From contig NC_090176.1 of NCBI RefSeq assembly GCF_024679245.1, positions 49,594,615 to 49,658,614 on the forward strand: DNA of 64,000 bases, given 5' to 3'. The position numbers were made by a program, and so were the translations under genes. Position 1 is the first letter of the stretch, and every line of letters begins with the position of its first letter. This document shows positions 30,726-43,004 of this stretch, piece after piece. This DNA comes from Pseudorasbora parva. Taxonomy: Eukaryota; Chordata; Actinopteri; Cypriniformes; Gobionidae. The notes under the pieces are model-generated. The model ran no database searches and had not been told where the DNA came from. It worked only from the letters and a program-made list of their open reading frames with translations.

Positions 30726-31886
30726 GGATATTACTGCACATATTTTGTGCAGCTGTAGTGTAGCGTGCAGGAGACCCTCAGTGTCCTATTTGCATATGAT
30801 TCAGTGCAGAGATTATATAAGAAATCAGATGCTGATTCATAAGAGGACACGAACATATCGCTCTCTGCCTGTTTCCAATAAGGTCCTTTTTGCATTCACA
30901 CTTCAGTACAGATAATACTCTCGAGATATCAGTACATTAGTTATTATTTTATACAGTCTGTAATGAATTGCCGGTAAATGTGCATTATGCAGCTTTACAG
31001 TCAGTTCTCTCAAATATCAAAACTGGATCACATGACTTCAGAAGACCTGGACTATATAATGCATGAGTCATGGACTACTTTTACATAAAGTATTGCTTTT
31101 AAATGGGGTCTATGTAAATCTGCCCTCACACATTTCCAATCTCACGTTTGCTTGCGGGTGCCAACTATCCACTTTCCTTCCATCACACTTAAAAAAAACA
31201 AAGATAATGGGTTGAGCTGGAGCCGAGAGGTTACATTTGCTTAATTAGAGGGGCAGAAGAGAACGAGAGAACGAGGGAACACCCACATTGGCTAAATTGG
31301 AGAGAGTGACCTGTAACTGCACCCGTCTCAGGCTCTGGACAGACAGGCAGCGTCCCGTTACGGACACACGTGCACATTTAAGAAACATACTTCAGTAAGC
31401 ATATGCACACGTCGCAATTGTGTTCATGCACTTAGACCCGGTCGTTAAACCAAATGTTATAATTCAGAAAGCTTGCAATAATCATGATGACTTTAACATG
31501 CACAAGAGCCTCTTCTAACTAGGCCTATTGCTCCACCAAGACAGTAGCTGACCTGAATAAGCAAAACTGACCACAGAAAACTATCATATCTATAAATAAT
31601 CACACTTTTAGCAGAATTTAACACTTGCATTGCATTACCAACTCACTCTGAAATATTTTGCAACCATAACCCATACACTCTAAAAAATAAAATGGGAAAA
31701 TGTACTGGTAATTTTCTGCCAGTACATTATCCAGTAATTTCATGGAAATCTCTGTTGACCCCTTAAAACACAAACTAATGCAATGTGTAATTCAAAATAC
31801 AGGTAAAAACAATACGGAAAATTCCTTCATATTTATACAGTACATTATGCCCTATTTTTACAAACTTTTTTTACAGTGTTTAAAAC
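30726..31886. other. No gene recognised
   Basis: Mixed, non-coding by eye. 31250-31400 is GC-balanced but has no supported exon. Confidence 0.45.
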
Positions 31887-32696
31887 TAGGGGTGCACCGA
31901 TCCGATATTAGGATCGGATATCGGCCGCGATACTGACGACAAAGCTGGATCAGGGATCAGAAAAATGAACAGATCCACAGGCCAATCCAGGTGGGGTTTT
32001 TTTTTTTTTTTTCACAGCAGAACCCTACGTCATACGTAATTCGTCAGCTTCACGTGTGTCGCATGCTCGAAGCAACATGGAGCGAGCCAGAGAGTCGGAT
32101 ATGTAGAGACTGACTCATTCTTACAGGAATCAGTCGTTTGAATGAATCGTTTGAATTAATGACTCAATGACTCACTCATTAAGACTCACCTACTGCCACC
32201 TACTGGTGGTTTAGTTTCCTATATTTTTCAACATTTATTTTGTTTATTCAAAAATACAAATCTCATAACATTATTTAATGCAGTAGTAATTTTTCTGGGT
32301 AAATAATTTAATTTGATAGGTAACATCTCTATAGTGTCTTATTTTAATTTAATGCATAGATCAAATTTAAGAATATAATATGAAACCTGAAGCATAGCTT
32401 ATATTTAATAAGATTAGGGGAAAATGGCAATGCTTAATGTCGAGCCCTAAATTATATTTTAGATTTGAATGCACATATTGTTTTTTAAATAAATAAGAAT
32501 TCAACACTTTGCATACATCTGTTATTTTGTCTTATTATCTTGATTTAGTAAAGTCTGGTGCCTTTAGTCTCTTCAAGGAAGGTATACAGTTTATTATTAA
32601 TTTAACAATAGTATCGGATCGGTATCGGGTATGGACAGATACACAAAGCCCTGGCTTCGGTATCGGGACTGGAAAAGTCGGATCGGTGCACCCCTA
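31887..32696. mobile_element. hAT-like element (TAGGGGTGCACCGATCC ends)
   Basis: Inverted ends TAGGGGTGCACCGATCC / GGATCGGTGCACCCCTA; flanks TTTAAAAC and TATAAAAC (8 bp, one mismatch). 810 bp, no transposase. ATGTCGAGCCCTA at about 32437-32449 inside looks like the end of another hAT family. Confidence 0.88.
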
Positions 32697-32773
32697 TATA
32701 AAACTATTGATACATGAATTTCATGTCGTCTGATTGATAATACAAAGCAAGTAAAGCATTTTTAAATGTCCAT

Positions 32774-33300
32774 TAGGGCTGTGCAATATATCGAAATTAT
32801 CAAAATATCGCAAATGTACATATCGTAATATGCATATCGCAGTGGCTCGCAATATCTGAATGATTTGAATAGGCTACTTCAACATTGTGAAAAGTGTCCG
32901 TTTTAGGTCACACATTGGGCAGAGAATAGACTGGGCACATTACTGTTACTTATGTGACTTTGCTTGACGTTAAAAAGAGTTATTAAACGCAATAATTTGC
33001 GAAAAACAATAATTTGCAGTCTCGCACTGTTTGACACACACACACACACCAAAACGTGAACAATTTGTGACACAATTTCTTTCTACAACACAGCTGGTCA
33101 CTTTCAGAAGTTGTAGCGATGCTTTCTTTTCCCAGAAAAAATGTGAAACGCAAATGGTTTCTTTCTCAGTTTTTAAATATTTTTTTATATAATTTAAATA
33201 GATTTTACACACTAATTGCAATATCGTATCGTATATCGAATATCGCATTAGTTAACAAGATATCGCATATCGCATTTTTCTTCAATATCGCACAGCCCTA
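32774..33300. mobile_element. hAT-like element (TAGGGCTGTGCAATAT ends)
   Basis: Inverted ends TAGGGCTGTGCAATAT / ATATCGCACAGCCCTA with ATATCG-rich subterminal parts; flanks ATGTCCAT and CTGTCCAT (seven of eight match). 527 bp. Confidence 0.87.
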
Positions 33301-33308
33301 CTGTCCAT

Positions 33309-33885
33309 CTTTAGCTTCATGTGTCTTTTTGCTGTAAAATCTTTTAATGCAGGTTATCATCAAGTAAACAACAGTAATATTTCAAGACACCCTTACTGGA
33401 ATGAAGCAGCGTAGGTTTACTTGATTATTACGCAACATTTATTTGAGAAAAATCATGTTAGAATGTGAATCATGTTTTTTTTATCTGTCAATCATCATTT
33501 TGTTGCTTTGCTTTATAAGCTTTGAAACTATACAGACCTTTGATTATAAAACTAAGCATTAAATATCTTCTTAAGAGATATTATTAAAGATATTGGAGAT
33601 GCATTTTATGCCTGTATGCTGTAATAACGATCTTTATTTACATTACAAGCTCAGAATTGAACTCACTTTCTTTTTTTCACGTTTGTGTGGTTTTTACATT
33701 TAAAACATGATTGACATGCGTCAGCTTCTGTCAGTTCAGGTCACATGAGGGAGAGAGTGTTTTGAAAGCGGAAACCAGAATGATTCTCTCGATCACAGGG
33801 CTCGTAAACGTCTTTATCAAACAAACACAATGATTTATTTCTCATCCACCCACGATTGATTGGAATATTATTTTTGTATTATTTG
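33309..33885. other. No gene recognised
   Basis: AT-rich spacer between two hAT-like elements. Confidence 0.5.
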
Positions 33886-35159
33886 GCCCGCACTAGAGAT
33901 GCTCCGATCAGCATTTTCGGGGCCGATCACCGATTACCGATCACCAAGATCATGATCTGCCGATTACCGATCACTGCCGATCACAGAATGGCAGGGGAAT
34001 GGGAATATTTTATCTATAATCTTGCAGAGTTTGCACCATTTATAGAAATGAAACTAACTCTAAATTAACTATATTGAGAAAAAACTGTAGAAATAGGCTA
34101 GAGTCAAGATCTTGAAGAACCACCAAGTGTTTTTTTTTTTAAAATGTTGATAACTTAAGGCTACAGTAGGCCATCTTTCCTAAATAAAGCAGAGTAACAT
34201 AAAATAATTCCAAACAGAGGGGTTAGGCAGACCAACACACATCAGATCAGTTAATGGGATGGAGCCTCTTAAAACACTGACTACATTTAATAATTGGCAG
34301 CTATTTGTATAACTTGTGTCACAAAGGACAAAACTATATCAAGTTTTTTTTCCTGTTATTAATATGAACATCTGATGAAGTTAAGGAAACAAATACATCA
34401 GATCCAAAAAAATAAAATAATGTAAGTTACTGTATGCCAATGCCATCCTTTCTAAATAATAAGGGTGCTCCGATCAGGATTTTTGGAGCCGATCGCTGAT
34501 CACGGGAAGCAGTATCTGCCGATCTGATCACAGACACAGACCTATTTGAAGCCTTCTTTTTATCATATAGAATTATTTATAGAGAATTTTACAGGCGTTC
34601 ATTCAGGGAATTGATTATTTCTGAAAATGGGGAAATCCCCCTTAAAGATGACTCTTGTTATATATTATCTCACCTAAATCTTAGATTATGCAGTGCATTT
34701 TTTGTTTTTAAAGAAATTTTTTTGTATTGAGGTAAGAAATACTAAAGAAATTACATAAATAATCAAATGTAAATTGGTCTTCCCTGAATAAATTAGATTA
34801 ATCCTTACAAAAGTTGCAAAAGCTAGTCATTACAATAATACAAAAAACAAAAAAAGTTAGTCCTTACAAAGTTGCAAAAGTTCAAGAGCAGTGAGTTTCA
34901 TTTAGGTTCATCAAACAACACGACAAAGAGAAACTCAGAGACAGCAGAAGTTTATTCGACTGCTTTCACTTTAAGAGCGAATACACAGAGACGGTTAGGC
35001 TACACACTCGCGAGTCACGACGGGGTTTACGTGCATACTCGTCAAGAGTAGACGGTTATTTAGTACATACATTTTGTGTGTATTTGACCATTGAAGTGCA
35101 ATTTGTGCTTGCGAGCTTTTTGTGAGATGGGCTATGTGCGTGTCAGGTTTGTGTGTTAA

Positions 35160-35495
35160 GGGGGTCGCACACTGGACGCGGAGCTCGGCGGCGCGCCACG
35201 TCTTTAAAATTCGAACACATTGTTTTCAATGAGTGTACGCACACCGGTGGCGGCATTCGGCGCCTGTCCGCGGCGACTAAGGAAGTTGTTCTAAATCCTG
35301 CCGCGCCACAGAGCACCATTTCAAGGCTTTATATTAAAAGTATATTATTGTTAAGGTTTACTGATTTCAACCTTTGCTACAAGACACATTTGTTTTACAT
35401 TCTGAGTTCAACAGCTTGAATAAAGTCTAAACATATTTTGGGGAAATGTATAATAAACGTAGCCTTTTAAAATGTGCGCGTCCGGTGTGCGATAC
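35160..35495. mobile_element. GC-rich MITE nested in the 2.2 kb hAT element
   Basis: GGGGTCGCACACTGGACGCG at the left is mirrored by GCGCGTCCGGTGTGCGATAC at the right. The left 130 bp are strikingly CpG-rich. A target duplication was not convincingly found. Confidence 0.6.
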
Positions 35496-35684
35496 CTGAG
35501 ACGCTGCGCGGCATTACGGTCTCTTGGAGAGCACGCGTGAGTGGTGCTGAGTGAACACTGGCAATACTTAACAATAAATGATAAACTTTAGTGACGATGC
35601 GACACTGCCTCGATTGTGCAAATCCAATTGTGCAGCTCGATTTTAGTGCAGATGCGATGCGCTCATGTGCAGCCATTTGAGCAC

Positions 35685-35688
<4 letters not shown>

Positions 35689-35736
<48 letters not shown>

Positions 35737-35812
35737 CAAAAGCGAGAGCGAGAGCGAGAGAGAGAGAGAGCGAGAGCGAGAGCGAGAGCGAGAGCGAGAG
35801 AGAGAGCGAGCG
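35689..35812. repeat. (GA)n with GCGAGA variants
   Basis: GA run followed by GAGCGA hexamer-type repeats, about 124 bp. Confidence 0.97.
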
Positions 35813-36152
35813 TGGTGATTCATTCGCTCTGTTTTCTCTCACAGAAAGTTTTCAAATGACTTCATAAGTTATTTAATACAGAATATGAATTGTACCTCAC
35901 CTTCAGCATTATAATTATTTTACCCGCGGCGGAAAGAGAATGAGACTTTGCCGCTGCATGTCATGCCCTCGCTCTCACGACAGGCGCGCGTCTTTGTGTC
36001 GTCAGCATGTGATCGGTTTATGAGATCGGCCTTTTATGAGACCGCCGATCAATCATCCCAAAGCGATTTTCGGCCGATTGAGATTGGTTGCCGATCGATC
36101 GGAGCACCCCTAGCTCGCACGATTGGTGGATAAAAGTGCGAACCACGCACAC

Positions 36153-36750
36153 TAGGGCTGCACGATATTGGAAAAAAATTTACAGTGCGATATTTTTCCC
36201 CCAACGATATATATTGCGATATTGACAGCCATCAATCCAGGCTAAAGTCAATAATTACCATTCCGTGATATTAATAATTGCACTAATAAGCAAACTTCAT
36301 TACAAGTGACAAAAAGAAATGTTGGAAAGTATGTTTAAACATGAAACTAAACCTCCAGTAGGTGGCAGCAGGTGACCGTCTTAATGAGTGAGTCACTGAG
36401 GTGTTCATTCAAACGATTCATTCGAACGCTGAATCATTCAGTAACACACTTGTTGCTGTGAGACGCGTTACCATTCTGCTGTGAACGACTTTCACTGCTG
36501 AAATAGAACAAAAACACTAAATATTGCATCTAAAATGTAAGTGACTTTAAGTGAATGTTAATTAGTTGTTTATGGAACTGTCATATGAAATCAGTGTCAT
36601 TTTCAGTCGTGATAGTATTCAGGAAAACGCTCAAGAGTTGTAATTTCTCCTCGAGAGGCTGCACGAGCGTCAACAGTGCCACCTTATTATCGTCAGTTCA
36701 TCATATATTATCATCCACCACTATCGATCGCCACTTACACTAAATTAATG
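36153..36750. mobile_element. Truncated hAT-like element (left end only)
   Basis: TAGGGCTGCACGATATTGGA at 36153 is a hAT-type end; no matching right end was found. The interior at 36355-36430 (CTCCAGTAGGTGGCAGCAGG, then AATGAGTGAGTCACTGA) matches in reverse part of the element at 31887-32696. Confidence 0.55.
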
Positions 36751-36780
36751 CACAGTCATTCTTGCATTTTGGTGATTCGC

Positions 36781-37352
36781 TGTGTTACCCAGATCCTGGG
36801 TCAGACGTGACAACCCAGTGTTTGAGTAGTTTTTGTGTTACCCAGCTCCTGGGTCAGGCGTAACAACCCAGTGTTTGGGTAGTTTTTGTGTTACCCAGAT
36901 CCTGGGTCAGACGTGACAACCCAGTGTTTGAGTAGTTTTTGTGTTACCCAGATCCTGGGTCAGGCGTAACAACCCAGTGTTTGGGTAGTTTTTGTGTTAC
37001 ACAGATCCTGGGTCAGACGTAACAACCCAGTGTTTGGGTAGTTTTTGTGTTACCCAGATCCTGGGTCAGACGTAACAACCCAGTGTTTGGGTAGTTTTTG
37101 TGTTACTCAGATCCTGGGTCAGACGTAACAACCCAGTGTTTGGGTAGTTTTTGTGTTAATCAGATCCTGGGTCAGACGTAACAACCCAATGTTTGGGTAG
37201 TTTTTGTGTTACTCAGATACTGGGTCAGATGTAACAACGAAGTGTTTGGGTAGTTTTTGTGTTACTCAGATCCTGGGTCAGACGTAACAACCCAGTGTTT
37301 GGGTAGTTTTTGTGTTACTCAGATCCTGGGTCAGACGTAACAACCCAGTGTT
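36781..37352. repeat. 53-bp minisatellite, about eleven copies
   Basis: Units start at 36781, 36834, 36887, 36940, 36993, 37046, 37099, 37152, 37205, 37258 and 37311 (the last is partial). Each has TGTGTTACCCAGATCCTGGG, then TCAGACGTAACAACCCAGTG, then a TTTGGGTAGTTTT-type end. Each unit carries the inverted pair CCCAG / CTGGG. Units differ by only one to a few bases. Confidence 0.97.
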
Positions 37353-37361
37353 CTTCAAGAG

Positions 37362-37555
37362 CAGGGGTGTCCAAACTCGGTCCTGGAGGGCCACTGTCCT
37401 GCAGAGTTTAACTCCAACTTGCTTCAACACACCTGCCTGGAAGTTTACGGTATGCCTAATAAGACCTTGATAAATTGGTTCAGGTGTATATAATTGGGGT
37501 TGGATCTAAACTCTGCAGGACAGGGGCCCTCCGGGAGCAGGATTGGACACCCCTG
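37362..37555. mobile_element. Palindromic MITE (CAGGGGTGTCCAAACTCGG), copy 1
   Basis: Long imperfect inverted repeat ending CAGGGGTGTCCAAACTC / GATTGGACACCCCTG with CTGCAGAGTTTA / TAAACTCTGCAG inside. It starts within 10 bp of the minisatellite end. A relative is at 40267-40465. Confidence 0.85.
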
Positions 37556-37611
37556 TTTTAGAGTGTATTATTTCATATGTCAGGCTTTACAAGACAGCCG
37601 AAATTTAAAGC

Positions 37612-38178
37612 AAACTTGTTTCAGCAACAATCAGCTTCTTTATTTATATTACAGGCTGTAAACTTTGGTACAGGACGGCAAAATAATTTCCATTACAGTC
37701 GACTATGAACAGATCAACATGTTGTTAAAATGAGCTCCATATTAAGCCATAAATGCATGGGGCCATATTCACAAAACATCTGAAGGCTAAAAGTAGCTCC
37801 TAACTTGCCGATTTAGGTGAAAACTCTAAAAAAAATAATGTCCGTGTCAGTCCTGATTCAGGACTCCTAAACTTTTGGTCTAAGAGTATTTCACAAAGCA
37901 TTTTAGCACTAAAACTAGCTCCTAAATCAAATCAAGAGGACTCCTGAGTCACTAAGACCAAATCACTCACAATCATATTGGCTGTCGCTTCAATCCGCCC
38001 AAATAATAAACAAAATAATAATGTCAGATTATTTATATCTTTCTATATATATATATATATATTAAACTTGTTTCAGCAACAATCAGCTTCTTTATTTATA
38101 TTACAGGCTGTAAACTTTGGTACAGGACGGCAAAATAATTTCCATTACAGTCGACTATGAACAGATCAATATGTTGTT
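37612..38178. repeat. 115-bp direct repeat (37612-37726 and 38064-38178)
   Basis: The two 115-bp segments (AAACTTGTTTCAGCAACAAT ... ATGTTGTT) differ at one base by eye. Between them is GGGGCCATATTCACAAAACA at 37760, which resembles a Harbinger-type terminus. The nature of the duplication is unclear. Confidence 0.85.
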
Positions 38179-38967
38179 CAGTTACCTGGATATGCAACCA
38201 AGCAGGAAAGAGCGGGGCAAGTGGTCACAATAGGAACCTGTCATTAAATAACCTATTATAAGGCTTGAGTCATACAATTATGAAGCGGATGAGATAGAAA
38301 CCAACATACAAAACCTTCTTAGATACTAAAATAAAACTCTTGTGAGTCTCTCCTATACATTTACACTTAACAACACAGTATACAATATCAGGTTTAGTCT
38401 ATTCATCTGGATCTTGCTTAAGCAGACTGGAATGGAAGATCTGTTTATATGCTACAACAACAATCCGGCTGCTCTGTTTGTGATGTGAAAGCTTTGTTCC
38501 AGCCGGAGCATCTGCACTTGCAGCACCATCGAGGCTGCTGGGACAAGTCACATTCTTGGCAGACACATAGGCTGCATCTAACTGGGGGCTCTGTGTTCAA
38601 TGGCCCATTTAGACGTGAGAGATACATACACACGCATAAATACACGATAGGTAGGTATTCTGCCAATAGCTCTTTAACCAGGGACTCGTGTTTGGCTCAA
38701 ATATGGACAAACCCAACCGTTGGGTTTTGAATTTTTATAATTCAACGCAACGGTTGGGTTTATAAATTACGGTTGGGCTTCTCTATATGTGACCCAAACA
38801 TAGGTTGAAAGTGAAACATCTCGGTATTTTTGTAATAAATGCATTTTGAAGCGGTTTAAAATTAAATTGCGCTTTAAAACATATTAAGATACGACCTGGT
38901 GTTTGTAAAACAACTGTGGTGATATTTCTGCATCACATCAGGAGCACACAGATGATCACCCACACTC
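38179..38967. other. No gene recognised
   Basis: Contains the short palindrome AAACCCAACCGTTGGGTTT near 38710 with AACGGTTGGGTTTATAA near 38750. The open frame at 38449-38730 shows no domain. Confidence 0.45.
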
Positions 38968-39101
<134 letters not shown>

Positions 39102-39169
39102 AACAAACCAAATACAACGCGCAAAACACATCAGCGTTCATTCCATAAGCGATTATGGACGATCGGAAA

Positions 39170-39370
39170 CCAAAAAGAGCCCATATATAATAGGGAGGAA
39201 TGCAATCCTACCGTTTATCTCGGCTGCTCTCCGCTCGACTGTCGCCCGATCTAATCCCGATGGTTTAATGCGAGTCTCGTGAGCGCGCACGTCACTTCCG
39301 CGTGCTCTGACCTGTGCACCTGCACCAGTGATGGGATAAAAATAGATCACAGCGCGCGATCTCATTCATA
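39170..39370. promoter_or_regulatory. CpG-rich patch, possible 5' end of an unknown minus-strand transcript
   Basis: Many CpGs (GAGCGCGCACGTCACTTCCG) with an ETS-like CACTTCCG. On the minus strand GAGATAAACG|GTAGGA at about 39213 could be a first-exon donor. No coding sequence is attached. Confidence 0.35.
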
Positions 39371-40266
39371 GAGTCGGGGGTGCTCGCCGAGGATGCTCAA
39401 TGTTCTCAGTCACTGTGCGGAACATTTTATGTATATTATTTAATGGCGCATTTTTGCCTTCACTCGTTTAATTCGCTCATTCTTAATGTATAACGGTTAT
39501 ACTAAATATACTCTAAATATCGAGCTTTCTATTTTCCATATACACCATTACACAATTCGCTTAGTTTGTGTTGTGCAAATTGTACTATATTGCGCGTATA
39601 TTATGGATGGAACGTCTGAATCATTTGAGAACCGGTTCTTTCGAACAGTTTATCACTAAACCGATTCAGTGATTCTTTTTACGTCACCACGTCATCCCTG
39701 CGTCCCAAAAGGCATGTAGACACACAATGCTGTTTATTTAAGGTTTATCAGTATTCCGCTTTATGCAGCTATGATATATTTTGGACCTAAATATACCTTT
39801 AATTTACATTAAACAAAAAAAATAGTTTTGCTTATTATTATATGATAAAGTCATTTTTATTAAAACCAACTGTTTCGTATTTGTGTGTGGATATAACTCA
39901 AAGGTATTATTAACCATCAAAGTTTATTTGTAATATTTTTGCTATTCCGTTTTCGAATATATTACTTTTTGTTCCCCCACAAATTCCTCTGTTCATTTAT
40001 AATGAATTCAGACCGATTCAGTCTCGTTGGTGAAAGAATCATTGGTACCACTTTATTTTACAGTGTCCTTGTTATGTCACATAGTTACTATAGTAATAAC
40101 AGTAAAAAAGAGCCAAACCCAGGTTGAGGGTTAGTAGCGTGTAATAATGCATATTTTTTACTGTTATTACCATAAACCTACCCTAGTACATTGTGTTAAT
40201 TAATATTACGCAGTACTTACATATATAATTACACTGTAATAAGGTTTACACTATGACACCTTAAAT
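39371..40266. other. No gene recognised
   Basis: AT-rich; GAACCGGTTCTTTCGAACAG-type dispersed sequence near 39630, and a dispersed repeat resembling 56060-56345 near 40048-40255. Confidence 0.4.
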
Positions 40267-40465
40267 CAGGGGTGTCAAACTCAGTTCCTGGAGGGCCACA
40301 GCCCTGCAGAGTTTAGCTTTAACCCTAATTAAACACACCTGATCCAGATAATCAAGTCCTTCTCCTTCAGGATTATTTGAAAACTAGAGGTATGTGTGTT
40401 GGAACAGAGTTGGAGCTAAACTCTGCAGGACTGTGGCCTTCCAGGAACTGAGTTTGACACCCCTG
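40267..40465. mobile_element. Palindromic MITE (CAGGGGTGTCAAACTCAG), copy 2
   Basis: Near-perfect inverted ends CAGGGGTGTCAAACTCAGTT / AACTGAGTTTGACACCCCTG, 199 bp; flanks CCTTAAAT and TCTTAAAA are similar but not identical. Confidence 0.88.
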
Positions 40466-40659
40466 TCTTAAAATAAAGTGCAACAGAATCATTGAAAAGA
40501 TCCGACTCAAATGAACAAATCATTAGCGATTCGACACTGCTCGTGTATTTTGTTTTGTATGTTGTTTATGTAGTACATTGAGTTTTGGCGTAATCGCTTA
40601 GTGGTCAGGTTAGGTATGTATGTTATCTTTTTATATTTTCAGGGATTTTTTGTTGACTT

Positions 40660-41070
40660 GAAGTGAAAGCAGAGCGCGGGCTGTTTTATGGCTGAAGGGC
40701 GTGGAACCGATACTGCTAGAGCTCGAGCCACACGCGTCCACCAATCAGCGCGCGACCATCACAAGCAAAGCGAAACTGTCCCGAGAGCGACTGCAGATCA
40801 CAGATCAACACACATTTACTGATGATGCTCCTGCTTTCGAAACATACAAATATGTACGCGTTTTTAGTACAACACATAAAATGTCGCTCGCTGCTATCTG
40901 GCACAAATAACTTAAATATGTGTTGTTAACTTGTGAGTCTGAGAAATAACATCGTTTGTCTCCGTGACAGAACGCGTCGGAGCCCGCCCCCCGATTGCTT
41001 AGCCAATCAGAAACGCTCTCTGGCTGTCAATCATTTTGCTCGCGTGCGTTTGCTGCACTAATCAGTGGTT
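40660..41070. promoter_or_regulatory. CpG- and CCAAT-rich promoter-like patch
   Basis: CCAATCAGCGCGCG at 40741 and CCAATCAG at 41003 lie in a stretch with frequent CpG and a GC-box-like CCCGCCCCCC at 40983. No exon could be tied to it. Confidence 0.35.
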
Positions 41071-41670
41071 TTGCTGACATTGGTTTGTCTGATTCTGACA
41101 AGAAGGGCGGTGGGGGAGATTAAATAAAATAATTTTAAAAATAAATAAAAATAAAGTAAAGTTAAAATAAATAGATAATAATAATAATATTATGAACAAA
41201 AAGTAATAATAAATAAATAAATACATTAAATTAAATTCAAATAAAGTAATAATTAAAAATAAATAAATAAAATACATAAAATAAAATAAAGAATGTATAG
41301 CATATATTAACTCTTAGATCTACTATCAACTTGCAAAATGTACTACAAATGGTATTGTTGTACATTACAGGACCTTATTCAGGTTTAATAAAATTATACA
41401 ACTGTGTTAAAAGCACATCCTAAGAATAAAAAGTGCTTTTGTACTTTAGGTGTATGATTGCAGGAAAAAATAAATGTAATTATTAAACATTTATGGAGAA
41501 ACAGATTTTGTGTGAAAATAAATAATAAAAATGGTTTATTCTATTTAAAATATATATTTATCTTGAATGAGGTGGTGAGGGGGGCATTTTACCCCACAGA
41601 CAGACTGGGTGAAACCAGCAGCACGGGACAAAAGACAGTATTGATACAAATACTTTAGCTAAAGTAATAC

Positions 41671-41891
41671 ACAGACCAGGCATAACATTATGACAGGTGA
41701 AGTGAATAACACGGATGATCTCTTCATCACGGCTCCTGTTAGTGGGTGGGATATATTAGGCAGCAAGTGAACATTTTGTCCTCAAAGTTGATGTGTTAGA
41801 AGCAGGAAAAATGGGCAAGCGTAAGGATTTGAGTGAGTTTGACAAGGGCCAGATTGTGACGGCTAGACGACTGGGTCAGAGCATCTCCTAA
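41671..41891 (+). mobile_element. Tc1-like fragment, copy 3 (5' end only)
   Basis: Contains the terminal repeat (CAGACCAGGCATAACATTATGAC), the 5' untranslated part and [20 protein letters not shown] of the same family as 26349, and breaks off after GAGCATCTCC. Confidence 0.92.
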
Positions 41892-42481
41892 ACTGAAACA
41901 AAGGCAGACAGACACCCAACTTAATATATGATCTGAATCTAACCATGTCAGTCAACAAATGGAAAAGTCAGCAAACTATTGATTATCATGTACATTATTG
42001 TGTCTTTTACCCCAAATACCATACTTTTACATATGCTTCTATTACTTGAAAACTGTTTTGTTAATTACCTTAAATAAAACTGAAAATTAAGAAGACCTTT
42101 ATCTCAAAAATATTCAATAACATGCTACTAAAGTCTGAATAATTTTTAAAAACATCAAATATTAAGATCAAATTAGTGCAGAATCAACTTTGCGCTGCTG
42201 TCGACGATCAGAGAAATTTCCGCGCACATCTTGAAAAGCGGATGTTTTGGAAAGTTCTGCACAAGTGTTTGTGGCATCTAGTGGTTTAAAGAAGAATTAA
42301 ATTAAAAGCACCTTTTACCCCAGTGCACCTTGTTGTGCCCTGTATTTAAAGGCGCTGGGAAGATGAATCTGTATTTAAACTGGGTCATTAATGTAGTAGA
42401 AATGTGAAATTATTTTTGAATTTGGTGTCTTCTAGACTGAGAAAAGACAGAAAATGTATTTTTGTCTCATGGGGATGAAAG

Positions 42482-42500
42482 ACTACAATTCCCAGAATGC
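42482..42500 (+). promoter_or_regulatory. ZNF143/SBS-type promoter motif
   Basis: ACTACAATTCCCAGAATGC is an essentially perfect match to the long ZNF143 (Staf) motif found in many vertebrate promoters. It lies about 1.5 kb beyond the trpm2 stop. CpG-rich sequence follows at 42600-42750, so a promoter for an unknown transcript is possible. Some transposons also carry such motifs. Confidence 0.5.
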
Positions 42501-42957
42501 TTCGCTGCCCTGTGAGGCCATTCTTAAAGCCACCGCTACTGGATTACTGTGACTGAGTTGGAGAAGACACTACAATTAAAAACTGAACGTGTCTGTTCAA
42601 TATAATGAGTGAGTCACCGCGCGAGTATCACAGCACTGAGCACTAACTGCAGGAGTCAGATAAATGAGCTGATGAGGTCTCGTGATGAGAGCTGAGGTAA
42701 TCGCGACTACACTCGCGGCATACATTCACAACGCGAGCTCAGTCTGGCGCGTTTCAGTTCATGCCTTTGCAAGCTTAACTTTCATAGAAATTAATTTGAG
42801 AAGTTAAAAGACTTACATTGCTCACCATAGCTCCGTTTAAATGAGTGCCTGCAGCTGCGAGCTGAGCTGAGAGTAATCTCCCATCCCCCATGCGCAGATT
42901 CAAAACATGCGGAAATGGCTCCCTCTGCTGGCTGTAGTCTTTAGCCTTTGGCCAAAC

Positions 42958-43004
42958 ATTCCTCCTATGATGCAAATATCGTCAATTTGCATCATGGGAG
43001 GAAT
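42958..43004. repeat. 20-bp hairpin with paired octamer motifs
   Basis: Arms 42958-42977 (ATTCCTCCTATGATGCAAAT) and 42985-43004 differ at one base; the loop is ATCGTCA. Each arm carries ATGCAAAT, the POU/octamer consensus, in opposite orientation. Confidence 0.85.

Larger units (their letters stand above)
33894..36112. mobile_element. hAT-like element, 2.2 kb, with internal insertions
   Basis: Ends TAGAGATGCTCCGATC / GATCGGAGCACCCCTA; flanks GCCCGCAC and GCTCGCAC (seven of eight match). A second copy of the left end (AAGGGTGCTCCGATCAGG) starts near 34463, so either two copies are fused or the end was duplicated. The interior also holds the MITE at 35160-35495 and a GA/GC microsatellite at 35689-35812. 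Confidence 0.75.

Noticed and set aside
35153..35419. 88-aa plus-strand frame
   Set aside because: Falls inside the CpG-rich MITE; no domain.
36781..37352. Regular repeats as a CRISPR array
   Set aside because: Repeats are contiguous 53-bp units without variable spacers, in a vertebrate genome.
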